Shown piece after piece: positions 33,423 to 45,281 of a stretch of 64,000 nucleotides of DNA. Each line of letters begins with the position of its first letter. Position 1 is the first letter of the stretch. Source of the stretch: Notospermus geniculatus (Eukaryota; Nemertea; Pilidiophora; Heteronemertea; Lineidae); assembly GCA_002633025.1 (NCBI GenBank), contig NMRB01000013.1, positions 312,420-376,419 of the forward strand. Reading direction: 5' to 3'. The translations under genes and the position numbers were made by a program. The notes beneath the pieces are model-generated. The model had not been told where the DNA came from and made no database searches. It saw only the letters and a list, made by a program, of their open reading frames with translations.

Positions 33423-35237
33423 CTGCTTGGCGAAAGCAGCCGGCACGGCCTGGCTTAACTCGGCAAGACAGTTATTGATACGATCCCGTCGCCGTTTCTC
33501 GATTAACTTATGGGAAGTTTGCTCCTGCAAAGGAAAGAAATGGTTTAACGTTAAAGATCTGGGGCCACGACAATTCGAAGAAGGCCCGGGTAAGAGCAAG
33601 GACCATTTTCAGACTACTCTAAACTCCCACTTACCTGTCCCATTCCTGAACTCGGAAAAAATGACCAAATCCTAAGTTGAAGATTTCGGGACTCGGGAGT
33701 CGGACAAGTAAGTGGACAGGACATTAGGCCTACTGTTTCTGACCATACCCCTCCCCACCCCATCTTCAACTTAGGATATAGTCATTTTTTCCGAGTTCAG
33801 GAATGGGACAGGTAGTTTAGAGTATATTAGCACGCGCGAATTCGCTCCGGATCGGGTGCACCAGACTTGATACATCCAGCTAAGTTTGCAGATGAAAGAA
33901 CACTTGCCGTTGCGATGTAGGCCTACCTCCAGAGGTTTTTTTTGAGATATGAAGTGAGACGCTGAAACACCCCTCAAGTATTTGCACAAATGACCCTCCA
34001 TTAAAGCTTCAGTGCATGTACATGTAGGCCTACATTAACATGTACATACATGTGATACGCCATTCAAATATACCGAGCCTTTATCAAGATTTACACGATT
34101 CGTTCACGTTTAATCAGAAAAGGCAGCACGTTTTCAGAAAATTGTAAAGGGCGTCTGTATCTGACACCAGCCGGTTTTAGAGTTATTATTCTCGCGTGAT
34201 TTCTACGGTTAGGTTTTCAATACTGCGCAATCTGTTTCTCAACGTTTTATTGTTTGTTTATGGTCCGTGATGTTCGTCGATGGTTGCGATTGTCATCACG
34301 TTCATCTCTCTCTCTCTCTCTTTTCTGATTTGTCGCCATCTGTGTCATTGCTTGCTGTTCAAGTATCATGTGTGGTTATAACGGCGTCATCTTGGGAAAT
34401 TTATGGTTTGAGCGTAAGCTTTGTTGGGTATTCGATGCAAATTATCGCTCTAGCAGATTAAGATAATTTTCCTGACAACCAGTGACGTGCTTGAAGATCA
34501 ATTTGGCGAAAAATGACGTCTACAAACATCAAATACCTGAAGTTAAATCGCACTTTGAAATCACGCTATGACAGTTGTTACACGACATTGCAATTTTGAT
34601 ACAGCACCGACCCGATAGGTGGTTTTCCCTACACACTTTATCACAGGTATTTCCGCTTTGATAAAAAAATGTAACAGAAATGCAAGTTTGGCGAAACCAT
34701 GGTTCCCCTATCGCATACCGCCCAGTTTCTATTTTTACAGTAAACAACAAACATTACATAACAACAAGACTTGACTGAGTGACCAATTGTCAACGTGAGA
34801 CAGCACAAAAGCAAGGGTCGAACAAGCACAATGACAAGTCCGACGTCATTCGGGCGGTTCGCTGTTACCCTGTGGAAGTTTTGGTAGCCACTGAGCATGT
34901 ACTGTGCAGGTTTCTATCTAATGCCCGCTGTACACGATCAAATTTTTCATCCAATTTTTTGGAAATTCAGATTCCGGTCCTATTGGGGCTTCAAAGTATA
35001 AACCCGCAGGTAGGCCTTTACTGAGCAAATTCAGAAAATCGGATGAAAATTTGATCGTGTACAGCGGGCATAAGGAGTTACTGATGACAACAATTCACAA
35101 CATATACAAGTAGTGTAGATCCGATGACTTTAAATCCATGGATAGCTAGCTATTCCTGTCATTGCAGGACGAGGATCTTGACGTGCACTTACCGTTTTCT
35201 CCTTCCTCCGCGAGTTCATCTTCTCCTCCATGTCCAT
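33423..35237 (-). CDS. HELT: HELT alternative 5' exons (copy B exon 1 and exon 2)
   Basis: Exon 1B 35237-35193 and exon 2B 33524-33423 repeat the HELT start (MDMEEKMNSRRKEKT) and the 34-codon basic/helix-1 exon with all splice sites intact (GTAAGT donor, CTTTGCAG acceptor, GTGGGT donor). Compared with copy A there are 2 differences in exon 1 and 3 in exon 2, and all five are silent. Exon 2B ends in phase 0, so it can be spliced to exon 3 at 29689 and give the same protein from a second promoter. If exon 2A were included as well, the basic/helix-1 segment would be doubled, so alternative use is expected. An assembly artefact (second haplotype placed in tandem) is the main alternative. Confidence 0.8.
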
Positions 35238-35999
35238 GTTTGTCAGAAAAATCTATGAAGACCGGCCTCAAGGATATTTCTCGTTCTTGCGTCGTTTTCG
35301 TCAAAATTTCCTTTTTTGTCTTTCCGCCGAAAAATTCTTCAGTCTGCAAACAGCATCCTAGACTATCTTTGAGATTTTGGGAACTGTCACCTTATCCTTA
35401 TCGAATTCTCAGTGCTAGGAATGTATTCTCAGACGACTTGCTAATCGCTTGAAATGATTTTAGGTCCAAACGTCTTATCTCAAATTACAAGTCAACTCCC
35501 AAAGTTGCTTTTGGTAATAGTAAACTTCGATGTGAGTTGCAAATGAAAAAAAAATCAATGTAGTCCAAGGGTAACGATTTCTTGATCAACTCGGATTGGC
35601 TGCCCGTCGAAATAACCATTACGTCATACCGTCTCAACTGATAAGTTGCGCACGAGGCCACTAAGGAAGTCGTATCCACAGCAAAGAATTTGAATGTGCC
35701 AAAGAACACGCAATAGACCGGCGGAAGAGATTTTTGCAGCAGATTGGCACATCCAAGACTGCTAATCCAGCGCGAGTGACTCCGGCCCAAGCTGACGGCA
35801 GCATTTATAATGGTCACCCGACCAGATTGTTTGGTGATTCCTGGAGCAGCCAGTGCTTCCTGATCGTGTGACCTTATGATATGACTTCAAATATTTCTCG
35901 ATCGACATCGGGAGGCTTAATAGTTATTGTCGCCATCATTGGTCAACGCTGTAGCTTTATGTTACGCAGGCAGAGCTTCTTTGGCGGAGTTCGTGTGAC

Positions 36000-36076
36000 A
36001 GTGGAAGTTGTTCAGCTAGTGACTATGTATGACAGCAATACTGCTGTCATACAGTCACTAGCTGAACAACTTCCAC
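36000..36076. repeat. 75-bp near-perfect hairpin inserted in HELT copy B
   Basis: GTGGAAGTTGTTCAGCTAGT is mirrored by ACTAGCTGAACAACTTCCAC, with a small loop near GCAATACTGC. Copy A lacks it at the matching site (about 32790). The size resembles a microRNA precursor, but the near-perfect pairing fits a short foldback better. Confidence 0.7.
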
Positions 36077-37013
36077 GGGATAGTCATTGGCAGTAAACTT
36101 TCGACAGAAAACTGTCATGTGGAGCCGCGCCCCTTTAGAAATTTAAAAATGCAGCTTTTTCTCACTATGTTTGTTCCATATGATGGAAAAGTACAAGGGT
36201 TTGACATTCGCGATGTGATGCACACGTACATGTACATGTATATCAACACGAAATCATCGTTTGACACATACAGGTACAATGTACATGTACATGTACATGT
36301 ATATAAACCGTAACGTTTTGCATACCACGGTGGCATACGGTTTTAGATAAATAAAGATATAATAATTATACCTTATCAGAAAAAGATGTCGAATAAAAAG
36401 GGCCCTCGGGGTTATCTGCACGATATTTACACAGGAATAATTGACGGGGTGCTGCAGCAATCAAAAGCCGCCCCTGACACCTTTAACAATAGGGATTCTG
36501 CCACTGTAAACAGCAGCAGGCCACAAAGCTGTCCTAGAGTTCCAGTTCATGTCGTTACCCCCGTATCCTGGCTATTAGAAACCGTAGTTTTCATTCCAAA
36601 TGCATTCTTAATTGGCCCGGCAAATTTCATGCCATTTTGCTCCATGTAATTGAGCACGTGTCTTAAGATGGCACACGCCCTGCGCGCGCATGCAACCTGT
36701 CTGACGCTACTTATTATCTAACCGCTCCATTAGCACTCAAGACTTTTCACACGCGGGAATTGCGCTTGCGCAGGTTGGGCGGTTCACAGCCGTGAACACC
36801 AGGACGCTGTTGCCGTGGACAATTTTCCACTGAAATGGTCACAGAAGAAGTTAATAGTAAATTTTCCATTTGACAAAGCTTTATCTATGTGGCTCTCTCT
36901 TATTGTGGCAAATACTGCCAGCGAGAGTATACCTAGGAGCATTTGGTTCCTGTGATGTTACGATTGTCGAGAGTGCCCCACCACTCTCAAACTTCCGTGG
37001 TTGATGTCTTGTA

Positions 37014-37327
37014 CAGGGCTTCCACTAAAATATTTTTGAAGGGGGGATTGCCCCCTTTTCAACTTTTTTGGGGGATTTTCATTTTTTCAGTGGGGATACA
37101 AACACCACCATTGACACTGAGGGTGCAGCGGGGGTGCAGGATATGCCATAACTGTGTAGTGACACCTCACCAAAACTGCCGAGTGAGACCTGCATTGCAA
37201 ATGGCGGCCATGGCGGCTTACTGAAAACATGTGCGGGAATGGCCCGTTTTCTTGACAATTTTTTCTTGCGGGTGATACGGGAGTTTTGGCGGGAATCCCG
37301 CAATCGCGCTGCTTAGCGGAAGCCCTG
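37014..37327. mobile_element. MITE with CAGGGCTTCC...GGAAGCCCTG ends
   Basis: CAGGGCTTCCACTAA at 37014 is mirrored by TTAGCGGAAGCCCTG at 37327. The 314-bp interior contains a G-tract/C-tract near the left end and no coding sequence. Confidence 0.75.
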
Positions 37328-38594
37328 CTTGTATAACATAACATTTACAACATTTGTGTTATGATGATGTGATTGCGATGACTACCCCCTCTTAGGCGTT
37401 TCCCTTCAAACAATACGCACAGGTCTCTAAACACGACCTGGTAACAGATTCAATAACGAAAACTGGAGCAAACGACAAAGGTGAAAGCATTGTGCCGCTT
37501 CATAATACATGTAGGAAGTTGCATTTTTTTCTAGTTCGCGATTTTAAAAAATTTCAATTGAAATTCGCCTGAACAGTCACGAATCCTGATTTAATTTTGA
37601 TCTTGCGAACGTGTGCCCCATGGATTGATAATACCGTGCAGTGTATCGGGAGTGTGTTCCGTCGAGCTAGCGACCGTTCGATTATCTTCAGGAGGCGTAA
37701 CCACGAACAACAGCTCTCGACCACGCCTCGACCGACCTGCTGAGCGATTGCTTCACGGTAAATTCACAATTTAATACCGTAAAAGGTCGGTCACGTGCCA
37801 ACTCTTGCTCGTCCGTGACTGCTCACGTGCAGACGAAATTGCTTACGGTGACAAGTGTGGGTAGGCTGTCACTAGGTTTGGCGGCTGTTAGGTAAATGCC
37901 GAGCTAAATCAATACGTTTTTTTTCTACCGTCAACATTCATAGTTTTGCTAACGAGACGTACATGTACATTCATCAGTCACGCTTTTATTGATCAGATGT
38001 TTTTGTCAAAAACTAAAAAAAAGTAGAAATGGTAGGAATGGTAAAACCCAGACCATTGAAGTGACAGACTTGTCTTGGCATAATGTATTGCATGTGAGCC
38101 AAAAATGGATTGAGGTTCTTTCATTGCGTAATCCAGCACCTCTGATGAAATAGGATTAATCTGACATCAGGGCTATTGTTCCCGACTAAATAATGATGTA
38201 CACTATACTTCTCTGTGCATGGCACCAGATATACACAGTCAGACAAATTAGCTAATGAAGTACTGAATCTTAAGTTTACCTAATCAGTAGAACATCGATG
38301 GACCATGTGGCAAAGTACCTTGTATACGGTTTTGGCAATATACGAAAGTTTTCCATTATGCAACCGAAGAACATCAACAATGCATTCCACTTGTCACAGT
38401 TTCAAGTGCCCGACGTGACAGGCAGAACATTTTGCTGGCTCATTGACTCCCTGTGTGTCGTCGTTGCCTCAAATATTGCTTTTATTTTGTATGTATGTTG
38501 CCATGATACCGTGTACACACTAATGGATATCGATTTGGGTGTGTGCATTGACGGTGAATTTTATGAGAAAGAACTGAAACAATGATTATTTAAT

Positions 38595-41500
38595 TATCAA
38601 ATGCGTATCTCGGGCACTAGGCCGTTTCGCTGAGCACCTTTCCCCTCTAGCTCGAATAATTCAAGAAAGGAAAAAGCATGAAATTCAGCGTTGGTGCAGG
38701 ACCAAACCATGACTTATTCAAATGAAGACTTATACCAAAGCGTTACCGGTAGTAATGAAATGCTCATCAACCATCGATTTTAGTTAACAAATTCACCAAT
38801 AATGAACAAGAGCTCATAATTTGCTTGACTGTGTTCCCTAATGTTTCCTCACTTGACTGACTTGGCCAATGCTTGTTTGCTGTTGCATCCCCCAGGTCCA
38901 CATCACGTTCAACTATTGTATGGAACAACTGAAGCGAGATGACACGAGAGGAACTTCGTGATATTTCGAGACCTTGAAAGGGATACGTTGGCGGGAGCTT
39001 TCGCTTGTTGTCGAGCACCCTGAGACGGAGACATCATGATGGAGCAAAAAAACGTCGACAGAATAACGATTTCGATGTTGGCCCAAGCATGAAGCGCGCA
39101 CCCCTTTGCTCTTACTGTGTTCATCAGTCACTAGTGTATCTGCCAATACTCGGAGCTTGAGCCACTCTACTGCAAGCTTTTAAGAACCCGTACTCCCACA
39201 AAATGGGACTACGCATGTCACTGGTGGACATGGTGCGCCTCTTCTCTGCTTGAAGACTGGTGAATGACCCCTTCGGTCTGATGAGGCCGACTACAGACTG
39301 CACTTGAAAGCCGCCTTTGCAATTCATAAATGCCGCTAAGTGTGATGACATTATCACACAATGAGAACAGTATTTCTAAACCGACAAAGAATGGCCCGAG
39401 TATCAAAGAATGGACCAATGGAGCGTAACATGCAGGAGCAGGCATGCCATCTCTCACATGGCATATTATGTTAGTTGATGTTTGAGTTTGTGAGAAATGA
39501 TGTCAAAAGGAATATATCCCTGCCTCATATCTTGGCAAAACTCCAGTTCCAAGGTCCTCTGACCAGTGTAGGCCTACATGTACTCAAGTCCAGTCCGGCT
39601 TATAAGTTGCATGGACTGAGAAGCGCTTGGACGATATACATGTAGCTTCATTTTCAGTGCAGATGGTGACCTCTCACGTGGACATCAATGTGCGTATAAT
39701 TAACGACGCATGCACTACGGCACGCGCCACCACTTGCTACAGGCCACAAGACCAGCGCATGCACAGGATTGAAGGGTATGAGGAAACACGTGTTGAATTA
39801 TCAGCAACGTTTGCAGCAAATGCAGACGACCAAGTAAAGGATATGACAGAGGAAAAATAACACCACCTGTGTCCCGGATTGGACGACGTTTTATAGCTAA
39901 ACTATAATGCAATATTTTATTCAATCTCCCGTTTAAATTGTTTCCGATCATTTGTTATTCGGGTGCCATTGTTGCCCGGTCTTGGTCTGTCACGTGGCTG
40001 TTATTTGCACGTGCGCATCACTTACGCGTATCTGTGCCTGCAAAACGGCGGTTCATTGATCAGTGCTGGCACCAGATTGTAGAAAACTTTGATTCGCACA
40101 CGGCGCAGTGTGTGCATGGAGCCTTGATCTCTATCAATGTACCATTCATGTACCGGTAGAAGCACCTGTACTATCGGGAACCATTCGACATTTACAATGT
40201 CATCTTGTTATCAAATGCGTATCTCGGGCACTAGGCCGTTTCGCTGAGCACCTTTCCCCTCTTGCTCAAATAACTCAAGAAAGGAAAAAGCATGAAATTC
40301 AGCGTTGGTGCAGGATCAAACCATGACTTATTCAAATGAAGACTTATACCAAAGCGTTACCGGTAGTAATGAAATGCTCATCAACCATGGATTTTAGTTG
40401 ATAAATTCACGAATAATGAACAACAGCTCATAATTTGCTTGACTGTGTAGTTCCCTAATGTTTCCTCACTTGACTGACTTGGCCAATGCTTGTTTGCTGT
40501 ACACTCCTTGCGCAGTGTCTTCTCACTCATACATGTCGTTCATAGACACTGCTTACAATGGCCAGATCCCCGCCGATTTACCACTAGAGGGCGTTTAGCG
40601 TAACTAACGGAATACATGAAACATTTTCTGATTGGTTCACTCTCAGCGTCCATGACAACCGTGGCAGACTGGTCACTCGTCGTAAAGCATTTTATATGGG
40701 ACTGTTGCATTACGACGCAGCACGACTAGTCTACAACAGCATGGATGCCCCTCCCCCCCGTGTCCAGCATGCAGTGCCACTTTGCACTTTTCAGTGTTTA
40801 GTTCGTGCCTTTATTGTTTTGAAACATCGCTAAAGAAGTGGATAACGGCTCTCTACATGTATATGAGATTATTATGTTTGTATATTGATTGATCTTGTTA
40901 ACAGGCCGAAGCACCGAGCAACGCTGCGCGAGGAGTGTAGTTTGCTGTTGCATCCCCCAGGTCCACATCCACGTTCAACTATTGTGTGGAACAACTGAAG
41001 CGAGATGACACGAGAGGAACTTCGTGATATTTCGAGACCTTGAAAGGGATACGTTGGCGGGAGCTTTCGCTTGTTGTCGAGCACCCTGAGACGGCAGCAT
41101 CGTGATGGAGCAAAAAACGTCGACAGAATAATGATTTCGATGTAGGCCCAAGCATGAAGCGTACCCCTCTTTTGCTCTTATTGTTCTGTTCATCAGTCAC
41201 TCGTGTATCTGCCAATACTCGGAGTTTGATCCACTCATACTGCAAGCTTTTAAGAAACCGTACTCCCACAAAATGGGACTACGCATGTCACTGGTGGACA
41301 TGGTGCGCCTCTTCTCTGCTTGAAGACTGGTGAATGACCCCTTCGGTCTGAAGAGGCCGACTACAGACTGCACTTGAAAGCCGCCTTTGCAATTCATAAA
41401 TGCCGCTAAGTGTGATGACATTATCACACAATGAGAACAGTATTTCTAAACCGACAAAGAATGGCCCGAGTATCAAAGAATGGACCAATGGAGCATAACA

Positions 41501-42182
41501 TGCAGGAGCAGGCATGCCATCTCTCACATGGCATATTATGTCAGTTGATGTTTGAGTTTGTGAGAAATGATGTCAAAAGGAATATATCCCTGCCTCATAT
41601 CTTGGCAAAACTCCAGTTCCAAGGTCCTCTGACCAGTGTAGGCTTACATGTACTCAAGTCCAGTCCGCCTAGAGAATAAGTTGCATGGACTGAGAGGCGC
41701 TTGGACTAGCTTCATTTTCAGTGCAGATGGTGACCTCTCACGTGGACATCAATGTGCGTATAATTAAAGACGCATGCACTGCGGCACGCGCCACCACTTG
41801 CTACAGGCCACAAGACCAGCGCATGCACAGGATTGGAGGGATGAGGAAACACGTGTTGAATTATCAGCAACGTTTGCAGCAAATGCAGACGACCAAGTAA
41901 AGGATATGACAGAGGAAAAATAACACCACCTGTGTCCCGGATTGGACGACGTTTTATAGCTAAACTATAATACAATATTTTATTCAATCTCCCGTTTAAA
42001 TTGTTTCCGATCATTTGTTATTCGGGTGCCATTGTTGCCCGGTCTTGGTCTGTCACGTGGCTGTTATTTGCACGTGCGCATCACTTACGCGTATCTGTGC
42101 CTGCTAAACGGCGGTTCATTGATCAGTGCTGGCACCAGATTGTAGAAAACTTTGATTCGCACACGGCGCAGTGTGTGCATGG
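38595..42182. repeat. Tandem duplication (A: 38595-40122, B: 40207-42182)
   Basis: Two direct copies start at TTATCAAATGCGTATCTCGGG and end at GTGTGTGCATGG. Copy B is 448 bp longer, equal to the 440-bp inserted element plus an 8-bp target duplication. Several frames are shared (for example MRTVFLNRQRMARVSKNGPM at 39361 and 41431), but the copy-A frame has TAG where copy B has CAG, and I recognise no domain. It is possibly a decayed coding or transposon segment. Confidence 0.9.
40500..40939. mobile_element. Non-autonomous hAT-like element with 8-bp target duplication
   Basis: The 440-bp insert has terminal inverted repeats TACACTCCTTGCGCAG and CTGCGCGAGGAGTGTA (15 of 16 pair) and is flanked by GTTTGCTG at 40492-40499 and 40940-40947. 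The empty site, a single GTTTGCTG, is present in the other tandem copy near 38875. An 8-bp duplication points to the hAT (or P) superfamily. No transposase. Confidence 0.9.
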
Positions 42183-42701
42183 TCCTTGCATCTTCTGACG
42201 ACAACAGATAGGCATCGTATGCTTCCTACTTCCTTCGAATCAAGTTGCATATCGTCTGGTGTCAAGAACCGACATTGATTCACACTCCTATCGTACACTC
42301 ACCAGGAAAAATCTAATCTCCGGGTTATTTTGATTTCAGTTTAATCACGACTTGCCCGTGTTGCATAGGATTGGCCAGGTTTTCCTATAGAATTCTGCAA
42401 TGTGGAGGACACTTGAGATCTCTTGACAAGATTGGGCGATGGTTCTGGCAATTTGTCGCTGACAATAAGCCATTGGCAATCAGTGAAGATGTCAGGAAAA
42501 CGCCACCCCGCCACAATGCGAGTTAATAAACGGTGCGTTTAGGCATTATCGACGATAATTGACTTTCCATAACGAGTGATGTTGTCTGCTCAGCATTTAA
42601 TCTTCGATGGCCAAGTTGTCAAAAGAGTCAGATGCTTGGAGCATCGCCTGGCGGTTTGGAGATCAGTCGCACCTTGCTTTTCTCAGTGGTCAATATGATA
42701 A

Positions 42702-43057
42702 TAGCGAGGTTTCGCAAATCTGACGAAATTCAACTTCATTTCCAGGACGTAATGTATTTCTGTGGAGATGATTGCTACCACAAATATCCCTGCTGCCCGC
42801 GCGTCTTTTAGTACCGGTATATCATGTAGGCCGAGAGAGTTATGGTGCATCTTGAATACGAAGTGGAAACGAAAGATAAATTTCATAGTTTAATTTACAC
42901 CGCAACTCTATCGGCCTGACGTCATACGTTGAAAGACGCTCTTCCAGCAGGCGACACTTGTGTACCAACCATCGCTTGAAATATATTACGTCATGGAAAT
43001 GAAGTCCAATTTCGTATTTCGTACTTCGTTTTTCGTCAGATTTGCGAAACCTCACTA
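42702..43057. mobile_element. Complete TAG(C/T)GAGGTTTCGCAAATCTGACGAA element
   Basis: TAGCGAGGTTTCGCAAATC at 42702 is mirrored by GATTTGCGAAACCTCACTA ending 43057, and the inner ACTTCATTTCC is mirrored by GGAAATGAAGT. About 356 bp, non-coding. A related partial copy lies at 24346. Confidence 0.8.
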
Positions 43058-43104
43058 TAATCAAAAATAGATAAAGACTGCTATAATATAATAAAATTAA
43101 ACGA

Positions 43105-44816
43105 CCTTTAATGAGTGTGTCACGTCTCGAGCGTGACTTCAAGTTGTTTCTACCATTTCATGTAGTTCTAGTCCGTATAACAGTCGTAAAGAAGGCCATA
43201 CTGCAGACCTGTATTTGACATGTCCTTGGGAACAGATTAAAACCTTGCTGGAACATGTAGGGCCAATTTCACAAAGGGTGTTTAAGACTTAGACGCGTAC
43301 ACTACTTCACTCAATGCACGCACTTCCACCATGCATTTGACACGCGTCTAAGTCTTAAACACCCTTTGTGAAATCGGCCCATTTTGTTTTCTTGTATTAA
43401 AACCATGCCTTACATGTAGGGTCGGAAACGAAGTTGAAAGTGACACGATATATTCAAATGATATCCTCAGAACTTTGCTCCACTCGGTGACTGTTAAACT
43501 TCACCATCAAAAGTTAAAACAAAACTTCAGAATCAATAAATTCAGCTTTATAGTGGTTTATTGTCATGGTTACAAGGAAAACAGGTAAACACAGTAGGTT
43601 GCCAATGCGACGCAACTTCACTTGAGTCCCATATTAATTTCACACATAAAATGTGACGTTTTTCGTTTACGAAGAATTGACAAGGTATGTTAAGGATCGC
43701 CAGTGATGATCGCCCGATACAAAACAATACCAAAACCCATATCGCCCAGTCTGCGGTGGCTGGTGAGGAGAGCGTTGGCGATAGGATGGCTTGCGATATC
43801 ACCCTTAAGGCCCGTTTCCACTATAGCGGATTCTGCGGCGGTTTGCGGCGAGCGGTGCGGTTTTCACAGGGCTTTGGATAAAGCAAGGTTCATTGGCACA
43901 CGGAATTGGTCCGGTTCTTGTCCGTAAAAAATCTATCAAATGGACTTCAGCGTTGTCGTATCCGGAAAACTAGGGGNGCGGTTTGGATATCAGTCGCACC
44001 TTGCTTTTCTCAGTCGTCAATACGATGATATAATAGAGAGGTTGCGCAGCTTTCCGACTCCGACTTCGGCTTCAATTACCAGAATGAATTGCAGTCCGCT
44101 GTAGACACCCTAGCTAAAAACGATTTGATAGACGTTTGCATATCGTAAAATGCCATAACTTTGTGCCAGGATAATTTTTACTCGTAATCGGAAGTGCACG
44201 TAAATCGCAAATAGTAGTCGTGTTTCAAGTCGTAACGACTAGGATTACGACTAATAACGACCTTTAATGAGCGAGTCACGCACGGCTCGAGCATGACTTC
44301 AAATTGTTGACCAAACGTACTTCCGTATAGTCGTAAAAAAGGCCTATTGTAGACCTGTAGTTGACATGTCCTTGCAGGAACAGATTAAAACCTTGCTAGA
44401 ACATATTTTGTTGTCTTGTATTAAAACCATGCCTATCGGAAACGAAGTTGAAAGTGACACGATATTTTCAAATAATATCATCAGAACTTTGCTCCACTCG
44501 GCGACTGTTAAACTTCACCATCAAAAGTTAAAACAAAACTTCAGAATCAATAAATTCAGCTTTATAGTGGTTTATTGTCATGGTTACAAGGAAAACAGGT
44601 AAACACAGTAGGTTGCCAATGCGACGCAACTTCACTTGAGTCCCATATTAATTTCACACATAAAATGTGACGTTTTTCGTTTACGAAGAATTGACAAGGT
44701 ATGTTAAGGATCACCAGTGATGATCGCCCGATACCAAACAATACCAAAACCCATTTCGCCCAGTCTGCGATTTGGTGAGAAGATCGTTTGCGATAGGATG
44801 GCTTGCGATATCACCC
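43105..44816. repeat. Direct duplication with an exon-like segment, one copy broken by a foldback element
   Basis: 43105-43811 and 44256-44816 are colinear. In the second copy a strong acceptor (GTCCTTGCAG ending near 44380) precedes an open segment (EQIKTLLEHILLSCIKTMPI..., NKFSFIVVYCHGYKEN) that ends at a GTAAAC donor near 44599. In the first copy the acceptor reads CCTTGG and a 121-bp element (43260-43380) splits the segment. The NKFSFIVV pattern faintly recalls Tctex1-type dynein light chains, but this is not enough to name it. Confidence 0.6.
43260..43380. mobile_element. GGGCCAATTTCACAAAGGG foldback element
   Basis: GGGCCAATTTCACAAAGGGT at 43260 is mirrored by CCCTTTGTGAAATCGGCCC at 43380. 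Inner AGACGCGT / ACGCGTCT arms and GCACTTCCACCATGCATTTGA are shared with 32894-33028. The uninterrupted site is visible in the second duplication copy at about 44402. Confidence 0.9.
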
Positions 44817-45281
44817 TTACCTTTCCTGGTGTTCTGCTGGCTAGGGAAGTGGTTGTGCAACATTACAAGCACTACTCGACTATGAGTATTTCTTGGCAAA
44901 TTTATGCAACAGTTCTCATCTGCCTTTAAATACTGATAGAACGTGCATTATTCGTCATGTAACACAGGGCTGTATTCGACACTTGAAACCTTTGCGGAAC
45001 CTGAAGTACCGTTAAATTTTTAATTACCGACCTGTCGTGACGCAGTTTAAATTCTGGTTCTCTGCGTATAGACAATTGTGACGTACTCAAAATTTCGATA
45101 TTTAGTGACTCAATTGGCGCTCAGCGCCGTTTCTCGGGTAGTATGTGATTTCTAGTCCGTAGAGGAAGACCATTTGCGCATTATTTTCAGACCAGTGGCA
45201 GCATTAACTAACGGGTTGGATACTGTGCTTAAATCATTGTTTTCGACAGTTAATGTGTTAATTTAGTGATATTCTTGTAAA

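Larger units (their letters stand above)
29920..36531. repeat. Tandem duplication of the HELT 5' region (A: 29920-33371, B: 33402-36531)
   Basis: Two direct copies of about 3.1-3.5 kb carry HELT exon 2, intron 1, exon 1 and upstream DNA. They are colinear with small indels. Copy A alone has about 310 bp (around 32312-32625) with three CACGTG boxes, and a GGGCCGTATTCA foldback (32894-33028). Copy B alone has a 75-bp palindromic insertion (about 36000-36076). Both end at the same point, the segment TTTAACAATAGGGATTCTGC to CAAAGCTGTCC. Confidence 0.93.
35238..38594. other. Upstream part of HELT copy B and unannotated flank
   Basis: No supported gene. An open frame beginning MSNKKGP(Q/R)GYLHDIY is conserved in both duplication copies (33224 and 36386) with one replacement and one silent change over about 50 codons, but it has no donor and no family I recognise. 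Another frame at 38298-38585 (95 codons, hydrophobic middle) is also unrecognised. A TIR element occupies 37014-37327. Confidence 0.4.
42183..45281. other. Intergenic region upstream of the mucin-mesothelin-like gene
   Basis: Contains a TIR element (42702-43057), a roughly 0.6-kb direct duplication (43105-43811 and 44256-44816) with an unrecognised exon-like frame, one ambiguous base (43977) and the presumed promoter of the gene starting at 45282. No other coding exon is supported. Confidence 0.5.

Noticed and set aside
38298-38585. 95-codon plus frame with a hydrophobic segment
   Set aside because: No homology recognised and no exon borders; open by chance is plausible.
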